A DNA stretch of 64,000 nucleotides from Dendrolimus kikuchii (GCA_019925095.2 CM034388.1:30200934-30264933), one strand, 5' to 3'. Counted from the first letter of the stretch, positions 32,624-43,712 are shown. A program made the numbers and translations. The notes: generated by a model not told the origin, from the letters alone.

Positions 32624-32831
32624 AATGGAAAACGACACACCTTCCATGATCAAATTGATCGTGTACTAGCAGAAGGTGATGTCAGGAGCCTTAAGAACAG
32701 ACGAGCTTGCATGACAAGAGTTATGAATGTCAAAGAGGCAAGTGAGGTGTGTAAGAATAAGCCTAAATGGCACTCTGTTGTTCGTGCCTACCCCGCAAGG
32801 GAACTGGCGTGAAGTTATGTATGTATGTATG
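32624..32831 (+). mobile_element. R LINE copy, ~208 bp
   Basis: Exact 13 bp duplication tatatctaatata (32611-32623, 32832-32844). Confidence 0.94.
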
Positions 32832-32844
32832 TATATCTAATATA

Positions 32845-33093
32845 CTTTTCTAATACTTTAGTAGTAGTTTTCGTACTTGAGAATGGAGTTTTGTTTTTTA
32901 TTTTATTTTAACAAGTGAGGAAAAGGATACATTTACATCAAAATGTCTGAAACCCGCTAATCCGCTTTAGACAAGCTTGAAGACTATACTTTCTATTCTC
33001 TTTCTTCTTCGTGGTTTGTTATCTAAATCCCGCATTAACACTAACATTATACTTACATTAGACATTACACTACAAATTAATTTTGTTTATAGC
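32845..33093. other. Unassigned sequence
   Basis: Contains cccgctaatccgctttagacaagcttgaa, also seen diverged at 26130-26160; otherwise nothing. Confidence 0.4.
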
Positions 33094-33105
33094 ACTAGTT
33101 CAAAC

Positions 33106-33641
33106 TAGGCGCTAAGAACCTCAACCAGAAGGCCCAGCTCGCCGTACACGACGCAGTGCTGGTACCTACGCTCACGTATGGAAGCGAGAGTTGGGTATGG
33201 AAGAGAGAGCATGAAAGTAGAGTAAAAGCGGTCCAGATGCGAGCACTGCGCAAAATCTGCTGAGTGACGATCGTGGACCGCGTTCCCAATACCGAAGTAA
33301 GAAAGAGAGTTGGTCTGAAAGAGAGTGTCGGGGTGAAGGTAAGGAAAGGAATGCTCCGGTGGTTCGGGCATGTGGAAAGAATGACTAAACAGATATACAA
33401 TGCAAAAGTGGATGGATGCAGAAGTCGTGGAAGGCCACGACACACCTTCCATGATCAAATTGATCGTGTACTAGCAGAAGGTGACGTCAGGAGCCTTAAG
33501 AACAGACGAGCGTGCATGACAAGAGATATGAATGTCAAAGAAGCAAGTGAGGTGTGTAAGAATAAGCCTGAATGGCGCTCTGTTGTTCGTGCATACCCCG
33601 CAAGGGAACTAGCGTGAAGTTATGTATATATGTATGTAAGT
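33106..33641 (+). mobile_element. R LINE copy, ~536 bp
   Basis: Exact 12 bp duplication actagttcaaac (33094-33105, 33642-33653). Short subtype. A tga replaces the Gly codon in atctgctgagtgacg, breaking its frame. Confidence 0.94.
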
Positions 33642-33706
33642 ACTAGTTCAAACGGTTTTGTACTTTTAAAACTTCTTATCATGTCCGTGTTGTCGATGAG
33701 CTAGAT

Positions 33707-34205
33707 TCAAATTCAAATTCAAAAGTTTTTATTCATAACTAGCGGCCGCGGTAGACGTTCTCCTGCTCTGAAAAAATAAAAACCTAGGACCCAACCCCAG
33801 CGCCACCTACCGCTTCTAATTGTGGATTTAAAACCACTCAAACACACAAAAACAAAATCACCAAAATCGGTCTAGGTGATTAGGAGGATTCTAGAACTCG
33901 ATCTCAGCGCCACCTACCGGTTCCAACGGGATAAAAAGTACCTTATGTCCGTCTCCTGGTTCTAAGCTACCTCTCCCGCAATTTTCAGCTAAAACGGTAT
34001 AGCCGTTCTTGAGTTATAAATAGTGTAACTAACACGACTTTCTTTTATATATATAGATATGTTCCACTGGAGATCACTTTTTGAAGGTCATACATGTAAA
34101 TCAAAATTTAAATCTACTTCGTATTCTTTGCACGCCGCTTCTCAATGTGTTATCGCTGTTTAAAGGAGAAGAAGCGGCAAGAAACTCCCCAGCAACGTCT
34201 AGCTA
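33707..34205 (-). mobile_element. Z LINE 3' end split by a Helitron-like element
   Basis: Tail side attcaaattcaaattc at 33710, body resumes at gttccactggagatcac (34060) and runs to agaaactccccagcaac. Other Z copies have the two parts joined. Confidence 0.8.
33739..34057 (-). mobile_element. Helitron-like element H2, inserted in Z
   Basis: CTAG at 33739-33742, TC start (reverse) at 34056-34057, flanking a and t fit the A|T target. Same family as 45840-46603 (cgccacctaccgg, gttcttgagttataaatagt). The intact Z copies serve as empty sites. Confidence 0.85.
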
Positions 34206-34250
34206 AGAAGGATTTCTCATCATAATTATTCATATATGATCTCAGGCTCT

Positions 34251-34495
34251 TCTAATATATAAAATTCTCGTGTCACAGTGTTAGTTACCATACTTCTCCG
34301 AAACTGGTTGACCGATTCTCATAAAATTTTGTGTGCATATTGGGTAGGTCTGAGAATCGGACAACATCTATTTTTCATCCGTCTAATGTTAAGGGTAGTC
34401 CAACCCTATTTTTTTTAAAAAAATTTAGATTAATTTTTTTATTTTATTTTTTCACCCCTCTACGATCAACCCCTATTTTTTATTTGTTAAGTTTT
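34251..34495 (+). mobile_element. Helitron-like 5' part (H8)
   Basis: Starts tctaatatataaaattctcg and continues with ccgattctcataaaattttg, a start typical of lepidopteran Helitron families as I know them; no 3' CTAG end found. Confidence 0.5.
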
Positions 34496-34561
34496 ATTAG
34501 TTCTAATACACTCTATAATAATTCCAACGACATTTTTAATTCAAGTCTCGCACCCGTAACA
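34496..34561 (+). repeat. Solo LTR family L, 3' end only
   Basis: ttctaatacactctataata to cacccgtaaca matches the last ~66 bp of the L family. Confidence 0.75.
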
Positions 34562-34860
34562 ATATTTAAAAAAATCTACCAAAGAATCCAGGTGCGTCAT
34601 ATCGTTCCGTCTACTTAATCCCGATATTATGTTAATCTCCAACCTTCACGCTTAGAAATGAGGTAAACTTTTTAAAGAAAGTTAACGTAACTTTGATGGA
34701 TGTTTTTGGGCAAAAAAGACAGGACAAGCAGCCGTTGAGAGTGACTTAAGGTTTGTAGCAACGCCGACGTCCTTGGGGACTTTTCGATACTGATTTTTCT
34801 GGCGATAGCGGGGATTACATAGAGGCGTTCGTTGTTTAGATGCGTTATTATTTCTTCTTA
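34562..34860. other. Unassigned sequence
   Basis: No recognisable gene or shared repeat. Confidence 0.4.
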
Positions 34861-35104
34861 TCTATACTAATATTATAAAGCTAAAGAGTTTGTTTGTTTG
34901 TCTGTTTAAACGCGCTACTTTCAAGAACTACTGGTCTGATTTGAAAAATTCTTTCAGTGTTGGATAGCCCATTTATCGAGGAAACTATAGGCTATATATC
35001 ATCACGCTAAGACCAATAGGAGCGGAGCAGCAATGAAAAATGTTTCAAAATCGGGGTGGCTTTGAAAACAAATTCCACGCGGATGGCGTCGCGGGCACAG
35101 CTAG
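34861..35104 (+). mobile_element. Helitron-like element H1 (first of three in tandem)
   Basis: A|TCTATACTAA start, cgcggatggcgtcgcggg hairpin, then CTAG|T at 35101-35104. Confidence 0.88.
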
Positions 35105-35341
35105 TACTAATATATAAAGCTAAATTGTTTGTTTGCTTGAACGCGCTAATCTCAGATACTACTGATCTGATTTGAAAAATGCTTTGAGTGCTAGATAGCA
35201 CATTTATCGAAGAAGGCTATATATCATCACGCTAAGACCAATAAGAGTGGAGCACCAATGAAGAATGTTTCAAAATCGGAGGGTTTTTTTAACTTGCTTT
35301 TTTTACTATTCAACGCGGACGAAGTAGCGGGTAGAAGCTTA
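35105..35341 (+). mobile_element. Helitron-like element H1 (second in tandem)
   Basis: Begins tactaatatataaagc directly after the CTAG of the previous copy, missing ~5 bp of its start; ends gcgggtagaagctta with the terminal CTAG decayed. About 85% like the first by eye. Confidence 0.8.
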
Positions 35342-35647
35342 TCTATACATATAATAAAGCTGTAGAGGTTGAATTTCTGTGCAATGAAAAAAAATGCTAA
35401 AAACCGAGTCAGGGGGATGTAAGAAGTGAAATAGAACTAATTTAGATTTTTTTTTGTTTCTCTGTTTGTCTGTCTGTTTGTACCGGCTAATCCCAGAAAC
35501 GACTGGACCGATTTAAATGAAATTTTGTATGGTGGTAGCTTATATCCTTGGTCAACATATAGGATACTTTTGATCCCGAAAAATTAGAGTTCCCGTGGGA
35601 TAGTTAAAAAACCGCACCACGTGGACAAAGTCGCGGGCATCAGCTAA
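35342..35647 (+). mobile_element. Helitron-like element H6 (third in tandem)
   Basis: A|TCTATACATATAATAAAGC start and gtcgcgggcatcagctaa end (CTAA 35644-35647). A different family: body gtctgtctgtttgtaccgg and gactggaccgattt. A related partial copy lies at 47365-47500. Confidence 0.78.
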
Positions 35648-36049
35648 TAGAGAATAAAATAAAGTAGTATTAAAAAAAACCCAAGTGATCCATCTCTCTT
35701 TTATAAAGAAGTGGATAATTTTTATCTTGTTTTGATAATAATTGAAGGAGACAAATGATTTCATGCCAAGAATTTGGAGGTGATTTGGTGAATTTTATTC
35801 TCAACTTTAAACAACTATTAGAAAATTACGAAAAAACTACGCTACGACTCATATTATAAAAAAATATATTATTATATTTTTTTGATAAATTATTGATAAC
35901 TGATCAACGAAAAGCTTTTTCGTTTGGACCCCACTTACGGCCTTTTGCGGCAATAGGAGCCTTAAAGTAAACGAATTAATATAGGGCACATTTATTGTAT
36001 AACTCACTCGTGCTGACCCCAACTTACTCGTTCTCTAGACTTAAAATAT
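35648..36049. other. Unassigned AT-rich sequence
   Basis: No recognisable gene or shared repeat. Confidence 0.45.
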
Positions 36050-36200
36050 ACTTTTTTTTTATTGCTGAAGCACAGCAGACAGGCTGACAGCCCGACTGTG
36101 ATGGAAAGTGGTTACAGAGGTCCCGTCGGCCTCGAAGGAGAAACCGGCACCTGGCCACTGATGCCGGAACACAACTCAAAGTTGTTATGGCTGCTTACTT
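36050..36200 (-). repeat. S1 SINE-like repeat, strongly diverged
   Basis: ttttattgctgaagcacagcagacagg to ggaacacaactcaaagttg; large internal deletion and a GC-rich replacement (ggtcccgtcggcctcgaagg). Confidence 0.6.
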
Positions 36201-36351
36201 ACTTCAATTTATTGTTAAGAACACGCGGGTAAATATACTGAAAGCACAGTAATTTATACCGATATAATAATAGGTGAACTTTGAAATTGACGTTATGCAA
36301 TACTGGCCATTTCAAAACAAAATAATTTAAATCGTTTGGTAAAGAATTCTA

Positions 36352-36565
36352 CATACATACATACATAACTTCACGCCAGTTCCCTTGCGGGGTAGGCACG
36401 AACAACAGAGGGCCATTTAGGCTTATTCTTACACACCTCACTTGCTTCTTTGACATTCATAACTCTTGTCATGCACGCTTGTCTGTTCTTAAGGCTCCTG
36501 ACATCACCTTCTGCTAGCACACGATCAATTTGATCATGGAAGGTGTGTCGTGACCTTCCACGCCT
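36352..36565 (-). mobile_element. R LINE copy, ~214 bp
   Basis: 8 bp duplication gaattcta (36344-36351, 36566-36573). Confidence 0.88.
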
Positions 36566-36656
36566 GAATTCTAATTTCAAATATTTCAAAGCTATGGAAT
36601 TCTTTTTTCAAAAGTAGTCATTTGTTTATTGATTTGTATTTGAATTTTTATCGCGA

Positions 36657-36835
36657 TCTATACCAATATTAGTTTATGACGTTGTAGGGAGTAATCCTGG
36701 ATCTGCTAAACAGATTTAAAAAATTCTTTTACTGCTAGAAAGCTACGTTAACAGGGAGTGTCATAGGCTATATGACATGACGCTTTATATCACGAGGGCG
36801 CTACAGATCGCGGGTGAAACCGCGCAGGGCCGCTA
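36657..36835 (+). mobile_element. Helitron-like element H7
   Basis: TCTATACC start and ggccgctaa end; body with ggctatatgacatgacgct. An inverted relative lies at 38900-39060, on the other side of the mariner remnant. Confidence 0.65.
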
Positions 36836-36838
36836 ATC

Positions 36839-38025
36839 ATGGATACGTTAGTAATTCGAGTAATTACGCAATATGAGTACCGTAGTGACAGCAACGCGGC
36901 AGAAGCGGCACGCAACATCAACGACGTTTACGGAGCGAACGTTACATACGAACGCACCACCTGTTCTGGAAATTTCGCCCTGAAAAATGAACCTCATGGT
37001 CGTTCGAAAAGTTTGGTGGAAAATGACGAACTAAAGGCGATCATGGAAGCTGATGATACTCAATCTACGGCTAAATTAGCAGCAGTTTTCGATGTAAGCG
37101 TCAATATTAGTCCATTTGCGTCAAATTGCCAAGTTAAAAAAGCTTGACAAATGGGTGACCCACGAGCTCGATGATTGACAGCGCGAAATACGCATCGATG
37201 CATGCCTTGCACTGCTCAACAGATCTACAAACGAAGGAATTTTGAACCGCATTGTTACCTGCGACGCGAAATGGATTCTGTTTGACAATCGCTAGCGCTC
37301 AGCAATTTGGTTGGCTCCTGGATCAGCACCTAAATAATGCCCTAAATGAAAAGGGGTAAGCCCTTAGAAAAGTGATAGTCATTCTTTGATAGTCTAACGC
37401 CGGTGTGATTCAGCTTCCTACCAAACAGGATAAGCATTACTGCAGATGAATCTCGCAAGTCTTGCCAAGTGGTAGAGTATTTGCTCGACTGGATGGCGAC
37501 CACCCCTGGTCTAGAGTATGCCGCCATAAGAACCTTGTGTTGTGTTCCGGCATTAGTGACCAGGTTCCAGTCTCTTTTAAGAGAGCAGCAGCGCATTTGT
37601 AGCACCTTTGGTGTTGCAAATGTCCATAGGCGATGGTGACCGCTTTCCATTCAGTGGGCCATCTGCCTGTTTGCTGAACTCCTGCAATAAAAAAAAGTCT
37701 TCAACCAGCTTTGGTCCTCACACTGCTCAGCGGACGGTCTCCAAGTTACAAGAGCTGGGGTTGGAAGCACTCCGTCTCACCAGACCTTGCGCCTACAGAC
37801 TTCTTTTTCCAGAATTTGAATAACTTCTTGGCAGGTAAAACATTCAATACCCGAGAGGCAGTACAAAATACCTTTGAAGAATTTGTTGCCTACCGACCAG
37901 CTATTTCTTCAAGAAGGGCATCAATAACTGCCACTGCGTTGGCAAAGATGCATCGATTGCATGAGCGATTACTTTGTGTAATAGAAATAAAAATTTTGAA
38001 CAAAAATACGTCAACTTATTTCTAG
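36839..38025 (+). pseudogene. mariner transposase fossil, split by S1
   Basis: Opens with a mariner DNA-binding domain (YEYRSDSNAAEAARNINDVYG, then TQSTAKLAAVFDVSV) followed after frame breaks by LNRIVTCDAKWILFDNR: the first catalytic Asp is in TCD, with the Glu of CDEKW replaced. GVIQ and SITADE residues lead into the S1 insertion. Beyond it HTAQRTVSKLQELGLEAL and LAPTDFF (third Asp) are readable, but the HDN segment with the second Asp is lost. Several frameshifts and stops: not functional. Starts right after the end of H7, and no terminal inverted repeats are recognised. Confidence 0.85.
37464..37692 (+). repeat. S1 SINE-like repeat inside the mariner fossil
   Basis: 5'-truncated; starts ccaagtggtagagta and ends ctcctgcaataaaaaaaa. 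A short direct repeat aagtctt lies on both sides (37456 and 37694 region). Confidence 0.85.
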
Positions 38026-38161
38026 AGTATGCCTGTTTTCCATGGGGGTAGGCAGAGACTATGGATCTCCACTTGTGACGATCCTAACAAACAACTTTCG
38101 CTTCATCTACTTTCATTAACTTCTTCATACATGCACGTTTATTTGAGATGCTTTTTACCTG

Positions 38162-38466
38162 TTTTTTTTATTGCAGGAGATCAGCAGACAGGCAGAGGGC
38201 CCACTTGATGGAAAGCGGTTACCATCGCCTATGGACATTTGCAACAGCAAAGTTGCTACAAATGCGCTGCTGCTCTCTTAAGGGAAACTGGAACCTGGTC
38301 ACTAATGCCGGAATACAAATCAACGTTGGCGACATACTTTAGACCAGGGGTGGTAGCCATCCAGTCGGACAAATGCCTTACCACCTGGCTGTGGGTTGTT
38401 AAGTCGCCTCTTACGACAGGCCGCTCGGCCGCAGGAAATTGTATTCTTTCTCCGTTCCTGCACGGA
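38162..38466 (-). repeat. S1 SINE-like repeat, nearly full
   Basis: tttttattgcaggagatcag to ccgttcctgcacggat; ~15 bp deletion near caacgttggcgac. The preceding 38026-38161 contains ggggtaggcagagactatgg, likely another repeat fragment. Confidence 0.85.
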
Positions 38467-38630
38467 TAAAAATTAAATTACCTATATAATAAAATTACCT
38501 GACCTATCTTTTACATTCTGATATTTGATCATGGTGTGTTCGTCTCGGTGTACCGGCAGCAACTCTACCATTCATAATACTGTCATACACCTCTATTGTG
38601 ATTCTACTTTTATTTATTCTCCCTACATAT

Positions 38631-38872
38631 CCGTGCAGGAACGGAGAAAGAATACAATTTCCTGCGGCCGGGCGGCCTGTCGTAAGAGGCGATAAAAGAA
38701 CCCAGAGCCAGGTGGTAGGGTAGTTGCCCGACTGGATGGCTACTACCCCTGGTCTAGAGTATGACGCCATAAGAGCCTTGAGTTGTGTTCCGGCATTAAT
38801 GACCAGGTTCCAGTTTTCCTTAAGAGAGCATCAGCGCATTTGTAGCACCTTTGGTAACCGCTTTCCATTAAG
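38631..38872 (+). repeat. S1 SINE-like repeat, 3'-truncated
   Basis: Full start tccgtgcaggaacggag, ends at ccattaagtggg without the poly-A end; loses tgttgcaaatgtccataggc. Confidence 0.8.
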
Positions 38873-38899
38873 TGGGTAATATAATATATTTATAGGTAA

Positions 38900-39060
38900 C
38901 TAGCGGCCTGGCGCGGTTTCACCCGCACTCTGTCCCGCTCCCTTGGTATGTAGCGTCATGTTATATAGCCTATGACACTCCCTGTTAACGTAGCTTTCGA
39001 ACAGTAAAAGAATTTTTAAAATCGGTTTAGTAGATCCAGAGATTACCCCCTACAACGTTA
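38900..39060 (-). mobile_element. Helitron-like element H7
   Basis: CTAG at 38900-38903, ggcgcggtttcacccgc hairpin region, tatagcctatgacactccctg body shared with 36657-36835. The TC start is not clear. Confidence 0.65.
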
Positions 39061-39120
39061 CAAACTTTACCACTTTAATGTAACCCATTATTGAAATTTT
39101 AGTAGGGTTCCCTAATTTTT

Positions 39121-39800
39121 AACCGACTTCCAAAAGGAGGAGGTTCTCAACTTGATGAGTATTATTTTTATGTATGTACACCGATTTATGATCCGATTTA
39201 CGTGATTCGTTTTTAGTTCGACGCGGAATAGTTGCCATTTGGTCCCCTAAAAATTTAATATAGTTTGGCCCAGTAGTTTTCATTTAATGAACATTTTTTT
39301 ATGAAACAAATTTCCGTTCCCGATTCTTGGGACCTATATTTTTTAAGGCGCGACGCCTTTCGTAGCAAGCACTACCCATAGACACTAAAAAGTAACAAAC
39401 AAAAAAAAACTTCGTTTAAAAAAACCGACTTCAAAAACTAAAAAGTATGAAATAATTTAATTCTAAAGCTATTATTCATTATAATATCTTATTTTAATAT
39501 ATGCTCCGGTGGTTCGGGCATGTGGAAAGAATGCATGATGAAAGAATGACTAAACAGATATACAATGCAAAAGTGGATGGATGCAGAAGTCGTGGAAGGC
39601 CACGACACACCTTCATGTCAGGAGCCTTAAGAACAGACGAGCGTGCATGACAAGAACTATGAATGTCAAAGAAGCGAGTGAGGTGTGTAAGAATAAGCCT
39701 GAATGGCGCTCTGTTGTTCGTGCCTACCCCGCAAGGGAACTGGCGTGAAGTTGTGTATGTATGTATTTTAATATATATTATCTAAACCATCTTGAAGTCG
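39121..39800 (+). repeat. A family repeat, two modules, split by R
   Basis: First module from aaccgacttccaaaaggagg to about 39400; second module from aaccgacttcaaaaactaaa (39422) to gaagtcggtgcgaag (39800), with accgacttc/gaagtcggt as inverted ends. Both modules recur at 44905-45600 in a different arrangement. Class unknown. Confidence 0.65.
39503..39763 (+). mobile_element. R LINE copy inside family A
   Basis: Exact 13 bp duplication tattttaatatat (39490-39502, 39764-39776). Internal deletion of ~34 bp joins caccttc to atgtcagg. The A copy at 45100 has the site uninterrupted. Confidence 0.94.
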
Positions 39801-39837
39801 GTGCGAAGTAAAACATAAAAATATGTATATATATACA

Positions 39838-40050
39838 TGCATACATACATAACTTCATGCCAGTTCCCTTGCGGGGTAGGCACGAACAACAGAGCGCCAC
39901 TTAGGCTTATTCTTACACACCTCACTTGCTTCTTTGACATTCATAACTCTTGTCATGCACGCTCGTCTGTTCTTAAGGCTCCTAACATCACCTTCTGCTA
40001 GTACACGATCAATTGATTATAGAAGGTGTGTCGTGGCCTTCCACGACTTG
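39838..40050 (-). mobile_element. R LINE copy, ~210 bp
   Basis: R 3' end and tail; no clear duplication in TA-rich flanks. Lies 37 bp from the end of the A repeat. Confidence 0.85.
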
Positions 40051-40144
40051 TTTTTTAATCCTTATTAATTTTAGTAGCTATTTCTAGGTATTACGGTGGA
40101 ATTTTAGGCAAGTGATCGAGAGAGTAAGCAGCCTACATATATCA

Positions 40145-40392
40145 TCTTATACTAATATATAAAGCTGAAGAGTTTGTTTATTTGTATGTTTGTTTGAAGG
40201 CGCTAATCTCAGGAACTACTAGTCTGTTTTGAAAAATTCTTTCAGTATTAGATAGCCCATTTATCGAGGAAGGCTATAGGCTATATATCATCACGCTAAG
40301 ACCAATAGGAGCGGAGCACGATTGAAGAATGTTTCAAAAACGGGGGGTTTTGAAAACAAATTCCACGCGGACGACGTCACGGGCACAGCTAA
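40145..40392 (+). mobile_element. Helitron-like element H1
   Basis: TCTTATACTAATATATAAAG start, cgcggacgacgtcacggg hairpin, CTAA (40389-40392) end. Confidence 0.88.
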
Positions 40393-40429
40393 TTCCGTAT
40401 AAATTTATTGTACAATAAAGTATATTCTA

Positions 40430-40810
40430 TTCCATTTTGCTATTTCACCGGCTGTCAGCCTGTCTCCTGTACTCCAGCCGCAATAAGCTTTTTTAAAAAG
40501 GTTTTAAAATACAAGCTTTTGAGATCGTGGATATTATGTAGCAGCAGAGTGCTAGCCAAGACAAGTAAAACGAGCCCAAACACGACGGGTTTATCTTGTT
40601 TAGTACAGGAGTTCCTATGGCCACCTTCCGACTCCATCATCAGATCAGCTCCATAGTACCATATTATTGCATTATCACGCGATATACATATGCGTGTAAA
40701 ATTTCAGCTCAATCGGAAACCGGGAAGTTGGTCAAATTTAACTTGCAAGATTCCACCCGCACTTACATACATACATCCATTGCAAGTTAATAAAAAGCTT
40801 GTAAAAAATT
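40430..40810 (+). repeat. Probable repeat, unclassified
   Basis: aataagcttttttaaaaagg near the left and aataaaaagcttg near the right are inverted; ttcagctcaatcggaaaccg is a phrase I associate with dispersed lepidopteran repeats. No second copy in the window. 40811-41112 is unassigned. Confidence 0.4.
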
Positions 40811-41112
40811 GATATTGCGGAATATTTTCTGTGGATTTAATAGTTTTATCCAAAATCAATTTTCTTGCTTGAAATAATACTACTATAGCTAAAGTAATAT
40901 GGACAGACCGTAAACCAACAGAGCGTAAATATTAGTAAAATATTAATGTAATATCGTAACATACCTCAAACACGCTTTTCACGCTTAACTTGGCACTTAA
41001 TCCCACAGAAATCACTGTTTTATAGTGATGTCAAGGTACCAACTTATCGATAGTGAATACGAAAATATATTCGTAATTTCTTATTTCTGAATCAAATGTA
41101 AATACAAATAAA

Positions 41113-41437
41113 TATACATACATAACTTCACGCAAGTTCCCTTGCGGGGTAGGCACAAACAACAGAGCGCCATTTAGGCTTATTCTTACACACCTCACTT
41201 GCTTCTTTGACATTCATAACTCTTGCCATGCGCGCTCGTCTGTTGTTAAGGCTCCTGACATCACCTTCTGCTAGTACACGATCAATTTGATCATGGAAGG
41301 TGTGTCGTGGCCTTCCACAACTTCTGCATCCATCCACTTTTGCATTGTATATCTGTTTAGTCATTCTTTAATCTTGCATTCTTTCCACATGCCCGAACCA
41401 CCGGAGCGTTCCTTTCCTTACCTTCACCCCGACACTC
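41113..41437 (-). mobile_element. R LINE copy, ~325 bp
   Basis: R 3' end and tail; ends inside ttcaccccgacactctct. Flanks share only aaataaa-type sequence. Confidence 0.87.
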
Positions 41438-41845
41438 TCTATATATTTAAATAAAATACAGCCTATAAATTAAAGTCGAAGAAGCCATATTCTAAAAGGA
41501 GACATAATATCAGAGAAACAACTAGTTTTAAACGAGAGATTTTTTTTTTTATTCTAAAAATGTCTACAATTAGCACAACTCTTTTGCAAAAAAGATAATT
41601 ACTTTTCACAAAAGGCTCTCAGTTAAAAGGAACGTAGCATATTTTTATATAACACATTAAGGATGTAATTCGTATTTTGAACTCTCCAAAGGAGTACTGT
41701 TCCCGAAGGATCAATGAATATAGGTTAATAAAATTACGCTCCGATAACATTTTATTGACGCTACCGTTGCGATTCACTAGCAATAACATCGTCATAGCAA
41801 CAAAATTGACAGGCCACAATAATGTGTTGCTGTCATAGCTACTTT

Positions 41846-42156
41846 TTTTTATTGCAGGAGAGCAGCAGACAGGCAGACGGCCCACTTAATGCAAAGCGGT
41901 TACCATCGCCTATGGACATTTGCAACACCAAAGTTGCTACAAACGCGCTTCTGCTCTCTTAAGGGAGACTGGAACCTTGTCACTAATGCCGGAACACAAC
42001 TCAAGGTTGTTATGGCGACATCTTTAGACCAGGGTTGGTAGCCATCCAGTCGGGCAAATGCCCTACCACCTGGCTGTGGGTTGTTAAGTCGCCTCTTACG
42101 ACAGGCCGGCCGGCCGCAGGAAATTGTATTATTTATCCGTTCCTGCACGGATAAAC
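41846..42156 (-). repeat. S1 SINE-like repeat, full length
   Basis: tttttattgcaggagagcag to ccgttcctgcacggat. 41438-41845 to its left is unassigned. Confidence 0.88.
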
Positions 42157-42277
42157 ACACAGCTACTTAGTTCCACCTTCGCTAGATGGCGTTACAGGTA
42201 TTATTTTTCGAGGCTGCCTATCACCGGGCCCGGGTGGAGGCGTGTGGCAATCCCAACGGCCGCTCCTCTAGTCTGTC

Positions 42278-42328
42278 TTCAAAATTTACATTAACTCGAG
42301 TGAAGCCGCGGGCAAAAGCTAGTCGGAT
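42278..42328 (+). repeat. Helitron-like 3' end fragment
   Basis: gagtgaagccgcgggcaaaagctag|T: hairpin-adjacent CTAG terminus without a body. Confidence 0.55.
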
Positions 42329-42394
42329 ATAATTTAAGGTAATACGTAAAGATAGATGTTTTTATTGTATACTAATACAAAAATAAACATAAAA

Positions 42395-42475
42395 TTACCG
42401 CGCTTAAAACCGTTAAAACGTAGTTTTATTATGTATACAAGTCGCGAAAACTTAAGAAAATATTATAAACTTAGA
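42395..42475 (+). repeat. Penelope-type terminal fragment
   Basis: ccgcgcttaaaaccgttaaa and acaagtcgcgaaaacttaag match 59850-59930 inverted and 25017-25073. Confidence 0.7.
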
Positions 42476-42605
42476 GACTAAAACCATATTATTATCTAAT
42501 TCGTGTACAAAAGGCGAATTGTCACTAAAAAGCTATCTCTTTCGGACAACCCCAGGACTGAATAGACAGAGATGTTAATGGGAATATTGGTATATATTTT
42601 GGTTT

Positions 42606-42915
42606 TTATCCGTGCAGGAACGGAGAAAGAATACAATTTCCTGCGGCCGGCCGGCCTGTCGTAAGAGGCGGCAAAACAACCCACAGCCAGGTTGTAGGGC
42701 ATTTGCCAGACTGTATGGCTACCACCCCTGGTGTAAAGTATGTCGCTATAACAAACTTGAGTTGTGTTCCGGCATTAGTGACCAGGTTCCAGTCTCCCAT
42801 AGGAGAGCAGCAGCGCATTTGTAGCACCTTTGGTGTTGCAAATGTCCATAGGCGATGGTAACCGCTTTCCATCAAGTGGGCCGTCTGCTTGTCTGCTGAA
42901 CTCCTGCAATAAAAA
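42606..42915 (+). repeat. S1 SINE-like repeat, best full-length reference
   Basis: tccgtgcaggaacggag to gaactcctgcaat(A)8. Internal order: short ccgt/acgg hairpin at the start, ggtngtagggcatttgcc...taccacc stem (one arm mutated here to ggttgta), B-box-like ggttccagtct at about 180 bp, and a 3' end with aataaa. No ORF. Confidence 0.9.
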
Positions 42916-42929
42916 AAATATATATAATA

Positions 42930-43712
42930 GAAAGTACGACTACGCACATTATAGTAATAAATACATCAATGTAATAATCAATATCGACGTTTTATAAGTA
43001 TTTTATATCGATACTACGTTTAGGTTTCACATCACTAAAAAGACATTAGAGTCGTACGACATCGTTTATACTTCTTTTACGCGACTAGTTACGCTAGTTT
43101 TATGCGTCGTTTACATTATGCCCAGTTTCACGGCATCGAGCAGGAAAGTGGCGAGGAAATTGGGCAGCGCGAGTATGTAACGCAATTCGTTTGAACATTT
43201 GATACTTTTAAAATTTTTGTATACTTTTCCTGTTATTTCTTTGCATTTTCTGAGAACATATACCATAGTAATGTAATATTTTTTTAAACCGTCAGAAAGT
43301 AGAGATTTCAACGAACAAAAAGCCCACGGACTTTTTTTAAAAAGCTGATTTTTTGAGGCGAGAATTTTCGATTGAAAATTAGTGCTTTTTCGATATGAAG
43401 TCAAAATAAAGTGAAAAACTAACTATTTTACATCAAAAAAATTACAGTGTATTTGGTACAAAAAAAGGTAAGTTTTCAGCGAATTTTGTGAAAACAAATT
43501 TTTTGTACAAGATAAAACTAAAAACTTGGTTTTTTAAATTTTTCACATAACTTTTGAGCTTATGTGAAAAAAGTTTATATACAAAAATTATAGATCATTT
43601 TATTACCTACAACTTGGCCATTTAACTTTTGTCCATAGGACTTGTAGTTTTGCCGGAAATCGCGTTAAACCGTTGTTTATCCCTAAAAGTGTAAAGTGTG
43701 TAAAATACACAC
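42930..43712. other. Unassigned AT-rich sequence
   Basis: No gene recognised. Ends in aaaagtgtaaagtgtgtaa, the same string that forms the palindrome at 43943-43987, so 43684-43987 may be one repeat unit. Confidence 0.4.

Noticed and set aside
36839..37147. Host gene with a 102-codon frame
   Set aside because: It is the mariner DNA-binding domain followed by clear transposase remnants.
42606..42915. S1 as a DNA transposon with short inverted ends (tgcagga/tcctgca)
   Set aside because: The consistent poly-A end, frequent 5' truncation and lack of a fixed target duplication fit a retroposon.
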